Source: Notospermus geniculatus | Lineage: Eukaryota; Nemertea; Pilidiophora; Heteronemertea; Lineidae | Assembly (NCBI GenBank): GCA_002633025.1 | Contig: NMRB01000895.1 | Coordinates: 18,132-82,131, forward strand | Direction: 5' to 3' | Length of the DNA: 64,000 bases | Shown: one piece after another, positions 1 to 9,004 of the stretch | Position numbering within the stretch: the stretch's first letter is position 1 | Layout of the letters: every line of letters starts with the position of its first letter | Program-made: the position numbers and the translations under genes | Notes under the pieces: generated by a model | What the model saw: the letters and a program-made list of their open reading frames with translations, nothing else | Databases searched by the model: none | What the model was told of the DNA's origin: nothing

Positions 1-324
1 GGGGGGGGGGGGCAAAAGACATCTTTTTTGCCAATTTCGTCCTAGATTACGTTTTTGTAGCACGGAGAGGGCTACAGCGTCTGCTTCTTTTTAATGTGAC
101 GATTCAGACACCTGGGATTGACCTTCAAGCGTCTTAGTGATGTATCGCTAAGACACTTGTGGCTCAGTCCCAAATGTGCCAGGATGGAATGACGAATGAC
201 ATGGCACACACTCTCTTTTTACGGGCACATGTGCCCATATTACCAGGAATGTGTGCCACGTCATTCGAAAATTTGACAAAAATAGGACTGAATAGAAGTA
301 CACTATAAAAACCAATAAGCTCGA
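1..324. other. Unannotated leader with a poly-G start
   Basis: The window opens with twelve G bases, possibly a contig edge or low-quality homopolymer. The rest is unremarkable AT-rich sequence. I see no gene, RNA or repeat here. Confidence 0.5.
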
Positions 325-1440
325 GAAACCCATTGGGAACGATGGGTTCATTCCTTGTCCCCTATCTGGACCCGTTTGCCATGGGTTTCTTTAAGTGGGT
401 ACAAGAGAATGGGTTCATGGTTAACCCATGTGTCCCATTGGTTTACCATACCCTGTGGGGAGGGTACAGTGGAACCCCTCTAAGTCGACCACCCATGGGA
501 CCGGAGCGAAGTGGTCAGTTTAGAGGGGTGGTCACTTTAGCCAGGTTGAGATGAGGGGGGGGGCACTTTGATTGCTAACTCATGTGATCAAAGGACTTTG
601 ATTATGATGATGAAAAGGTGAATTATGGCCAGCAGCCTCAATAACAAATGAATACCTTCACAAAATCTTACATTTTAGAAGCTTGGTTTAGCTTGGCTTT
701 GGTGTTTGGCCCAGAAGATCATTCTGACCACCTCCATATTCTGACTACATGTACATTTGTACATGTACATGTATTTCAAAAGAGCCCATGTTCAAATGCA
801 CACAATTTTGTGGTCGTGGTCAATTTAGAGGGGTTGAAATGAAGCTTGGGACCCACCATCTGGGTGGTCACGGTCGGGGTAGAGGGGTGGTCGACTTAGC
901 TAATGGAAAATGTGAAGGATTTCATTGGGGCCGACAAATATCGGTCAGTTTGGAGAGGTGGTCAAGTAAGAGGGGTGGTCAGACTGAGGGGTTCCACTGT
1001 ACTCTTAACTCAGTCTCATGGGTTAAATGAACCCAGATCCATGGGTTGTACCCTATTCGGACCCATTTCCCATAGGTTCAGAGGAGTGGGTACATAATAA
1101 ATGGGTCTGAAGTACCCACCCTAAGTTGCCCACCTCAAAGAACTGATGGAACAGAGTCTTGGTCCAAACTACCCAAGGGTTGCAGTAACCCACAATGACC
1201 AGTTTCATAGGTCACTTTGGCCCATCAACGATTGCTATTTGTAGGGTGTTGGCACCCATGAGCAGCTTGGATCTGGAGCTGCCCGGCATGGGCTGGCGTA
1301 TCCAAGCTCACTGGACCCATTCGGGTCAAACTTACCCACGGTACTTCAAGGTTTATGCTACCCAGGTGGGTCATTTGAACCCATGGGTATATGTGTTTGT
1401 ACCCATGCCGGGGACCGGACGAATTTTTACAGTGTATCCT
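325..1440. repeat. Cluster of ACCCATGGGT-type words flanking a MITE
   Basis: Words such as ACCCATGG, ATGGGTT and GGGTTCAT recur in both orientations on both sides of the element at 467-999 and again up to about 1440. Parts of 395-465 and 1003-1140 resemble each other in inverted orientation. This may be an older foldback element split by the younger insertion. The low-complexity words make exact ends impossible to set by eye. Confidence 0.5.
467..999. mobile_element. Mariner-like MITE, TA target site
   Basis: The left end reads CAGTGGAACCCCTCTAAG. The right end is its inverse apart from a few bases (CAGTGGAACCCCTCAGTC when complemented). TA lies immediately outside both ends (465-466 and 1000-1001), the target duplication expected of the Tc1/mariner superfamily. 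The interior repeats GAGGGGTGGTC-type subterminal words, and a GT/CA-rich segment with TACATGTA repeats lies near 745-775. It is 533 bp long and has no transposase reading frame, so it is non-autonomous. Confidence 0.8.
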
Positions 1441-1540
1441 CAATGTAGATGTGTCATTCTGGTAGAGCGGTGTATCAAGAGAGATTTTGCCATTTTTGAA
1501 AATGGCACGGTTAAGGTCGATCTATAGTCATTGGGTTTTC

Positions 1541-3290
1541 CCCCAGACAAGCGCATTCCAAGCGACCCACTGGTGTGAAACTGAATGAATCATAATGAAC
1601 AATAATTACCTCTACTCTGTTCGCCAATTTTATGCCGCGTTCGCGCGGAAACAGATTTTATTGTTGTCAGTCAATTATAGGCCTTGGCATTCAATGGTCC
1701 GCTGGTTTGCCCACATAATATTTGGAAACGCACTATAGTGAACGTGTGTTGCAAATAATAAACAAACCCATGTGGAGAATAAAGTTTCAAACTTTCGAGC
1801 AGTTTTTCTCCCACTTTTATCAACATTTTTCAAACTTTGAAAATGGAAATGTGTTGTTCACCAAATGGAGCTTGTCCGTATAACAGCCGATTCTGGGTTT
1901 TTGAAGTAGATGTCCGCGAAATTCAAGGAACAAAGAAAATTATGTGGAGTAAAAGCTAAACTTTGATAATTATAAGCATAATTAACATATTTTTTAAAAA
2001 TCTGCGGTTATACCGACAAATGCGCTAGGTATGGCTCCGTCTTTTTCAACAGAGTTTGCTTCGATGCGCCATAGCATGTTGACGTAAAATTGCTCAAGGA
2101 AATTTTTTCGGCCTTTCCAACAAAGTCATTTTTCTGGGCAATCCGGAAATAGGATCAAGTTATTTAGCGTGAAAGTTCACTTAGATACTTCATACGTAAC
2201 CTACCGTACCAGAAATGTTTTTGTAATCATTGTTATCAATGAATTATCACGAATTTAAGTTGGGCAGTTCGGCGCCACGCAATGGGTATAGATCGACCTT
2301 AATCGATAGTATTACTACTGACTGAGTGTAAGTGACACCGCTCAGTCTTCGAACTCCGGCGTTATTGTTATTTTCTGGCATGTAGCATTGGGGAACCCGC
2401 ACACTAACGTCACAACGTGGCGCTGCGAGCGATGTGACCGAAATCTCTTTTTTCTAACGTTAATTCCATTTATTTCTGGCGTGAAAATAAAGCACATGAA
2501 AGTATATAACCTTGGTCGTATTTCTGCATCAAACTTTTGGAAATTTGGAAATATCATAATTATGTAATACCTCATTAGAAAAACCCCTAAAAATCAACAT
2601 TTTTATTATGGAATTTTTTGTGACTTTTGTTACAGGGTTGATAGAGTGGGAGTTTCTAAGGATTTTGAGCTCTGTTTCGTCATAATATCTTGAGTGGTTG
2701 CTGAGATATTTGAGATTTATCAAAATTTCGATATTTTGAGAATTTCCAATTTTCAAAAAATTTTGATATTAGTAGACAGAGCTCACCTAGAAACGTAGGA
2801 GAATGAAGTTTTGGAACTTTCAGCGTAAACTGCTTGGAAGTTACAGCTGTCTCAAGTTAAAGTAATTGGCCAGAGGCGTATTTTCTCCGATTTATCTTAC
2901 GTATTTTATCAGTAAATGTGACGTATTAGACCAAAAAAAGTTATCAACACCGACAAATTTCGAAAATGAAACGTTTTTAAAAACACCGCCTCGAAAAAAA
3001 CTTCCCATTTGCGCGAGTCCCCAAGAACGTCGATGACGTCACAATAAATCAGTTATCATGGTGATGGCTTGGTTTGATTCAATTTTATTTGCTTGGGAGG
3101 CGATCGATATGAACTCTCCCCCTTGTCAAATGAGCAATGACTGATTTCGGGGAAGCGCAAAGAAATAAGTTGCAGGATATTGGTCCTGTAGCAGTTTTCA
3201 GTCTTTGATTCGGGCCGTATATTTCAATGAGAATATCACGGTCGTTCTAACTTACTATGCTTTTGGCCATATTTATGCACGTCCGTACTC
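1541..3290. other. AT-rich stretch without a supportable gene
   Basis: No convincing coding region is present; open frames are short and lack family motifs. The segment at about 2525-2690 resembles the interior of the TA-flanked element at 36653-37114 (shared GGAAATATC.TAATTATGTAATA and a TTTTGTGACTTTTGTT.CAG context, partly inverted). It is probably a decayed relative of that element. I see nothing else definable. Confidence 0.45.
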
Positions 3291-3294
3291 CACT

Positions 3295-4070
3295 CAACGA
3301 ATGTTGGATCCAGATGATCCTGGTCGTTGCTCAACTCACATGTTGGATCCTGGTCGTTGCTCAACTCACATGTTGGATCCTGGTCGTTACTCAACTCAAA
3401 TGCTGGATCCTGGTCGTCACTCAACTAAGATTTTTGCTCCTGGTCGTTGCTCAACTCACAGGTTGGATCCTGGTCGTACTCAACTCAGATTTTGGCTCCT
3501 GGTCGTTGCTCAACTCACATGTTGGATCCTGGTCGTCACTCAACTCACAGGTTGGATCCCGGTCGTCACTCAACTCACATGTTGGATCCTGGTCGTCCCT
3601 TAAAGGAGCTGGACGTCCAAGTTGTAAACAAACTGGTTTGTTTACAAACAGTGGCCAGCAAACTAGTTTTATTCCCTCGTGAAGGTGGCAGCACCAGTGA
3701 TCGCTAGACTGGTGCCCGGTCCAATGCAACTCACTCACGATATTCACGTCAGTACATATCACCGACAATAGGTGGCAGCACCGCAGGCGTCGCGTGGATA
3801 GAGAACCAGTGAGTGAGTGTTTACAACTTGGACGTCCAGCTCCTTTAACTCACATGTTGGATCCTCGTCTTCACTCAACCGAACTACTGAATCCTGGTCG
3901 TCGTTACTCAACTCATATAGTGGATCCTGGTCGTCGTTACTCAACTCAGAATTTAGTTCCTTGTCGTCACTCAACTCAGATTTTAGCTCCTGGTCGTCAT
4001 TCACATGTTGGATCCTGGTTGTTACACAACTCAAATGTTGGATCCTGATCGTCACTCAACTCACATTAGA
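3295..4070. repeat. 30-bp tandem repeat array, split by a MITE
   Basis: The unit is about 30 bp around the core TGGATCCTGGTCGTTGCTCA followed by ACTCACATGT. TGGTCGTTGC or a variant recurs at 3321, 3351, 3381, 3411 and 3441. The left part (3295-3599) has about ten units, and the array resumes at 3849 with more diverged units (GGTCGTCGTTACTC variants). Since 30 is a multiple of three, both strands stay open and produce 10-residue repeat frames; these are by-products of the array, not a protein. Most units contain a BamHI-type GGATCC. Confidence 0.9.
3604..3844. mobile_element. TTAA-flanked MITE inserted in the tandem array
   Basis: A perfect 27-bp inverted repeat (AGGAGCTGGACGTCC at the outer end, continuing to TTGTAAACA) bounds a 241-bp element. 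TTAA lies outside both ends (3600-3603 and 3845-3848). Removing the element plus one TTAA leaves CGTCCCTTAACTCACA, which aligns without a gap to CGTCACTCAACTCACA of the neighbouring array units. That validates the insertion and its target duplication. TTAA targets are typical of piggyBac and Kolobok superfamilies. No transposase is encoded. The interior carries two copies of GGTGGCAGCACC. Confidence 0.92.
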
Positions 4071-4675
4071 CCCTGAGGTCCCGCTGCACTGGTCGTTTTT
4101 TATACGTGTACCACTTTGTGGAGGATTTGATAAAGTAAGGTGAGACAATAACCGAACAGGCTGGATGAGAGTGAACATAAGAAAGCCGTGGGACCAACAA
4201 TGTGAAAATACAATGTTAATTCATCGGATCGTGCGCTGATTGCTCATTAGAATTTTGATGCAATTCTTTGTCCACTGTGTCAATATGTCATATTAGGTGT
4301 AATCCAGAGATTACTATAAAAATCATTCTCCTCTCCCTTATGGATATGAGCAATTAACGAAAATGTTCGGCTAAAGCTCTGTAATCTGTGTAATCATATT
4401 TAGTAGTCTTGGTGAGATAGGTCATGGATTAGTGACGCAAGAGTGTCATCTGTAGGTGTCCCACCAGGAGAAAGTTGATTCATGGGCTGTACATGTACTT
4501 AGGCTGGTTCAGACGGGGCGACTTTTTGCTTTCAACCTCTAGCAAGCTGGTTGAAAGACCCTGAATTTGATACCTGCAACCTCAGGTTGCCATGTGTGAA
4601 CGCATCTAGCAACCTGTTTCAACTTCCATCTGTCAACCTCTGAAAATGAAATTGTACGGGAAAGTGGAATCCGGA

Positions 4676-4757
4676 AATGACGTCAGCAATAAAATGGCAG
4701 CCAATACCGAAGCCTTCTAGCCCTTCTAGCGGTGGCTTTGGGAACCAAAATGGAGCT
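4676..4757 (+). mobile_element. Fragment of the 9-bp-target MITE family
   Basis: This segment matches the right arm of the complete element at 14234-14612: AAAATGGCAGCCA, then CGAAGCCTTCTAGCCC, then GGGAACCAAAATG. Only one arm is present. The left arm is missing or was replaced by the adjacent foldback at about 4790. Confidence 0.75.
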
Positions 4758-4789
4758 AGCCTCTTTAAATCAGTCATTCTTCTCAATTG

Positions 4790-5565
4790 GATTTTTGCAC
4801 AAGCGAGTCTGTGAATCTATAGGTTCCTTTCCCAATAATGATTCTTAAAGGGAGACTCCACTCATTGTAATGCCCCCATCACACTGAGCTAGTTCTCAGT
4901 ACGTTCTTGAAAATTTTGCCGAACGGGCTCAAACTGTGTGCGAACGGAGTGGACGTAGTGGTAACGTTTTACAGTCTTTTTACGAACTTCATGGACGGGA
5001 AGGGTGCTCCAGAACATCGATGCATTATTTGGCCAAGGGTTACACGTTCTAGCCCGTTTTACGATTTATTTAGGACGGGGCAGGACGTTTTGAGAACTAC
5101 TTCAGTGTGACAGGCCCTTAAACTTTTGAATTTTTATCAATCCGTTGAGACTATTGCCATGAGTTGTGATGTCACTAGTGTCAATAGGCTGACGACCTTT
5201 GTAGTGAATGAGCTAATACTGTGACTGCCTAGGCCTATTGGTTGTACCTTCATAAAATTATGCATTGAGCATACATGACATCATGTGTGCTATGCAATGG
5301 TCCCCTTGGGATCCAAAATGACGAGTTTGCTGATTTCAAAAATATGACATGTTGCAGATATCAATGAATTTAAATGTATAAACGATATTTCAAAAACGAT
5401 AAAACGATATCGATAAAACGATATCGAATCATTATTGGGAAAGGAACCTATAGATTCATAGGCTCGCTTGTGCAAAATTTCAAAAACGATATTTCAAAAA
5501 CGATATTTCAAAAACGATATTTCAAAAATTCAAAATTTGACACAATGAGTGGAGTCTCCCTTTAA
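4790..5565. mobile_element. TTAA-ended element with interleaved inverted repeats
   Basis: TTAAAGGGAGACTCCACTC at 4845 is inverted at 5546-5565, suggesting an element of about 713 bp between TTAA sites (4845-4848 and 5562-5565). A second inverted pair (GCACAAGCGAG...CCCAATAATGATTC, 4794-4844, against 5425-5477) starts outside the left TTAA but ends inside the right one. The two pairs are therefore interleaved rather than nested, implying rearrangement or two elements. Repeated ACGATATTTCAAAA units occupy about 5380-5530. Confidence 0.65.
4873..5117. mobile_element. Foldback element inside the TTAA-ended element
   Basis: Left arm CATCACACTGAGCTAGTTCT is inverted as AGAACTACTTCAGTGTGACA at the right end, with further pairing of the CGAACGGGCT and AGCCCGTT segments. 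It is about 245 bp and non-coding. The target duplication is not clear. Confidence 0.7.
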
Positions 5566-6020
5566 CATCAACCTACAGATTTAAATTTCAACACATGCAA
5601 ATCAATCCATTACGCCGAAATCGCTTATGACAGATATCGATGAACAAAGGAAAGGTCGATTTTAAGGTAAATTGCGAAGGCGATGAGAGAATTCATCGGC
5701 AACCTTTGGTGGAAAAATTCAATCGAAGAAAAGATAAATGCGCAGGTGATAAATTAGTTGTTTCATTTCACAAACAGAAAAGGAAATCAATAAACATACG
5801 ACAGACAGTGACATCAGTTAGACGTGATCCAGAGAAGATGGTTGGCAGGTCTTTGCGATCACTTGTACTCACCCCCTCCTAATATTTGTATTAATGTAAC
5901 CCCTGCTTGATTTGGGAACAAATTTGAAGATATTTGTGTCTCTTGTCGTATATCTAGACGTACATGTAGGAGCTTAACCAGGCCCTTGACTTTTACGTTA
6001 GACTGCAAAACTTGCCACAT
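5566..6020. other. No recognised feature
   Basis: The longest open frame starts at 5640 and gives about 80 residues rich in Lys and Arg. It has no recognisable domain and no splice-supported context. I do not call it a gene. Confidence 0.4.
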
Positions 6021-6022
6021 TA

Positions 6023-7105
6023 CGTTTCTGGCGCCAAATCGGTTAATGTCGTCCTGGGTATAACGGAAATAGGGAGGTTTCGCAAGCGCCCGGTTAGGCG
6101 ATACGACGACGTTTATCTATTGTTTGGGTATACCCACACAATAGATAAACGTCGTCGTAGGGTCTAACCGGGCGCTTGCGAAACCTCCCTATCATAGGCC
6201 GATCCAGGTTCAATGTCGTCCCACAAAACTATATACCTGGGTATAGTTCGATCTACAAAAGTATACTCAATACACGTGCCGTAGTTTTGAGCCTAGGAAC
6301 GGATCTCGCGTGATCAACAGGACCGCGCGCGATTGGTACTTCTGTCGTATACCTGGGCGGCATGTTCGTAACAAATGCGTGAATTGAAAACGTGTGTCGA
6401 ATATTTTGAATGTTTCCGTGTTTTTCTGTTTTTTACACAAAATAGACTGATTGCACTGGTTCCTGGGAGACACTCAGGTACGGTATGGTATGCTCGGATC
6501 GGGCTGTCGTGTCCAATCAGCCGGCCTAGCTGCTGCACTCCACGTCCGCTGAGTGCACTTTTTACTGCATCCACATATGCCATTTCGACTTGTCATGCTT
6601 CTGGTCATGTGATATACTCACGTCTCTACCTTGAGCCCCGGAAGTTGCCATGCTGTCCCTTTTCAAATCTATTTCCGAAGTCAAACAGTCTTGCACACAC
6701 CAAAATAGGCCACATGCATTCTTCCATGATGCTGCCTTGTGCTCAACTAAATTCCAAATTCAAAATGCCATCATTCCTATTTATAGACTGACCAATCAGA
6801 GGTTGATTATGTAGGTCAACCTGCTTCTGATTGGTCAAGTCTAACAGACTTTTGAAATGGAATTTGAAAAGGGACACCCTGCCAACTTCCAGGTCTCAAG
6901 GTAGAGATGGGAGTATTTGCGAGAAGAAGATAGTCTTCAGGTGCTGTATCCAATCCTGGACATACTTTTGTTGATCGAACTATACCCAGGGTATAGTTTT
7001 GTGGGACGACATTGAACCTGGGTATATTTCTGTTATACCAAAAATAGATCTTTATCTATTTTTGGTTATACCCAGGACGACATTAACCGATTCGGCGTTT
7101 CTGGC
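6023..7105. mobile_element. Composite foldback element with long arms
   Basis: The left arm (ATCGGTTAATGTCGTCCTGG near 6041, then GGTTCAATGTCGTCCCAC near 6208 and ATAGTTCGATC) is inverted at 6965-7095. The element is about 1.08 kb. A second, inner inverted pair (about 6615-6690 against 6840-6920, with TCTACCTTGAG and CCCTTTTCAAAT) indicates a foldback nested in the loop. The left arm was also split by the palindrome at 6072-6189, and the right arm carries a small AAAATAGATC palindrome at about 7039-7064. No transposase is visible. A single-arm relative lies at 62845-62892. Confidence 0.8.
6072..6189. mobile_element. 118-bp near-perfect palindromic MITE
   Basis: The arms, starting GGGAGGTTTCGCAAGCGC, pair almost perfectly over about 55 bp each with a very short loop. 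TA flanks both ends (6070-6071, 6190-6191). The termini match the element at 37186-37334 (GGGAGGTTTCG), so both belong to one TA-target family. A transcript would form a long hairpin. Confidence 0.9.
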
Positions 7106-7380
7106 CATGCACCCTATCTATAAAACTTCAGGGGTGCAAACAATTGATGTAAGAGCATGAGATAATAGCATGGCGGCCAAATATTGAGGATAGTTTTATA
7201 AGTGACAGGTGCGGAATTAATCTCAGTTGAGGATTTTATTCATTAATTAGACAAATTCCGTTCCATCATTTCGATCAATACCCCCCGGCAGACGAGGCGA
7301 TCAACCGCACTTTTCTTTCCGAATGCAGGACACGATGATGGCGTCTCTATTAGGATGACATGTCATGGCGTCGAATGCAG

Positions 7381-7690
7381 CATCCTCCCACAGCAGGGCT
7401 TTGGTCTCTTTCCTCCTCATACACTCGCACACAAAGCCACGCTGAAATTGGGCCTCCCAGGGAAGCATGAGGCGGTCAGAAATTTATTGCCCAATCAGTA
7501 GAGTGCATCATTTCTAGGGTGTGAATGCTAAATGCCTGTAACTACGACTCATATAAACAATCAAAAATAATAAGAATCTTATTTACAAAGAACCACTGTG
7601 ATAATATTCAGTCAATTTTGAAAAGACATACATGTAAGTGATTTGTAGATACAAAACTTCTACGATAAAACAGGGTAAAACCACGAAAGT
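7381..7690 (+). mobile_element. CATCCTCCC-family element, left part
   Basis: It begins CATCCTCCCACAGCAGGG and continues with the body seen at 50975-51560 and 63337 onward (GGCCTCCCAG, GAGGCGGTCAGAAA, CCCAATCAG, AATAATAAGAATCTT). The right inverted end seen at 51500-51560 is not found here, so this copy looks 3' truncated. Confidence 0.75.
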
Positions 7691-7726
7691 ACCAACTTGT
7701 ATTTCAACTTGTATTTCAACTACCCC

Positions 7727-7888
7727 TATAAAGGTAGGTTCATACTTTGTTTTGCGCTTTGCGCGTGTCCGTTTCCTATGTGAAAGCGGGATGGTAGAAA
7801 AAGTAATTTTATTGTAGGTACCACACATAAACATAGGGAACGGACAAGCGCAAAGCGCAAAACGGAGAAGTTTGAATTGGCCTTTATA
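7727..7888. mobile_element. Foldback MITE with GCGCTTTGCGC arms
   Basis: TATAAAGG at the left edge is inverted as CCTTTATA at the right. The arms share TTTTGCGCTTTGCGC and GTCCGTTCCCTATGT with few mismatches around a short loop. It is about 162 bp. The AT-only termini (TATA) make the target duplication ambiguous. Confidence 0.8.
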
Positions 7889-7889
7889 C

Positions 7890-8257
7890 ATGTATGCTGT
7901 TTGATACCTACTTACATGCCTTTCCCAAACTGCTTCTTAAAAAAACTCCCCCGACCCTGAAAAATTGAAGTGGCCGGACGCTAAACAAATATTTTTTTAT
8001 GTTGCCTTCAATTAAATCATCTGCACTTTATATCACAGTCGCGTATCTAATTGAATTTGGTATTTTCATAGTAACGACTTTGTTAAGTCGCCCTATCACC
8101 ATGCCACGTCATTACCCTATGCCAACTTATAATGCGTTATAAAAATGATCACCGCCATTTATCGCCTAGGAGCGAGATGGAAAGATTGGGGGTCATGGTT
8201 GTCGTTCTTATCAGATCCCTGTTGGAAATCCCCGTCAAGATGCCACCATGATACCGT
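7890..8257. other. No recognised feature
   Basis: AT-rich sequence with no open frame of note and no repeat that I can match elsewhere in the window. Confidence 0.4.
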
Positions 8258-8953
8258 ATGATATTGCCTATCAAAACGTACACGGCAGCCTCACTCACAC
8301 ATTGAATAATTTATAACATAAAGGAATCAAACATAAAGGTTTAACTGCGAACGATGAAGTAACTGAGGGATACCATTCATGTGTTGTCACCAGATGTCTC
8401 CCACTGCCTGAATTTTGGCTTTACGTAATAACATAAAGGTTCAACTTACAAATTTAGCGTTCTATAAAATATGAACAGTATCCCTTTAAACCTCAACAGA
8501 TTTGCATTCTGACTCTTCCATATGATAGGCAAAACCCTTCTGCATGTTTAGTGCAAATTTTGTTGAATTCCGACTAGTTGATCTCATGATGAAAAACGAG
8601 AGCGCAGGGTCATCTGTGTACATTTGAATAGGCCAACGTACATCTACATGTACATTTGCACGTGGAACACTAATTGTGCTGAAAATAGTTCTGTTATCCT
8701 CAGAAATGGAATTCAAGGCATCAAGTTGACAGATTCATGTAGGCCTACCCCACTGCCATAAAAAAAGTTGAAGCCCCTTCCTATTACGTAAAGCCAAAAT
8801 TCAGGCAGTGAGAGACATCTGGTGGCAACACATGAAGTGTATCCCTCAGTTACTACATCGTTCGCAGTTAAACCTTTATGTTTGATTCCTTTATGATATT
8901 GCCCATCAAAACATACACAGCAGCCTCACTCACACATTGAATAATTTATAACC
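8258..8953 (+). repeat. Pair of 58-bp direct repeats around a foldback
   Basis: The two copies (8258-8317 and 8895-8953) both contain AGCCTCACTCACACATTG and AATAATTTATAAC and differ at only a few positions. Confidence 0.85.
8318..8894. mobile_element. Foldback element flanked by 58-bp direct repeats
   Basis: The left arm, ATAAAGGAATCAAACATAAA through about 8431, is inverted at about 8783-8894. Sequence on either side (about 8258-8317 and 8895-8953, starting GATATTGCC.ATCAAAAC) is a near-identical direct repeat of about 58 bp. That is far too long for a cut-and-paste target duplication, so it probably reflects a local duplication. A second, longer-diverged copy of middle plus right arm lies at 41141-41636. 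Confidence 0.78.
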
Positions 8954-9004
8954 ATCATAGCCAATCAGATAACTGCTTATTATATTCGAGAACTTTATTG
9001 ATTC

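Noticed and set aside
1195-1527. 110-codon frame in the ACCCATGG cluster
   Set aside because: The opposite strand is also open, and words repeat from flanking repeat DNA. No domain is recognised.
3205-3707. Overlapping frames of 62-141 codons with 10-residue repeats on both strands
   Set aside because: They arise because the 30-bp tandem unit is divisible by three. All frames stay open and the repeat drifts by substitution without codon bias.
3295-4070. CRISPR-like array
   Set aside because: The units are contiguous tandem repeats without unique spacers, in eukaryotic-type DNA.
4680-4757. Exon-like GC-rich segment with ATGGCAGCC
   Set aside because: It is a fragment of the TIR element found complete at 14234-14612.
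6314-6791. 89- and 138-codon frames in the loop of the composite element
   Set aside because: No transposase motif, frames overlap on opposite strands, and part of the sequence is a nested inverted repeat.
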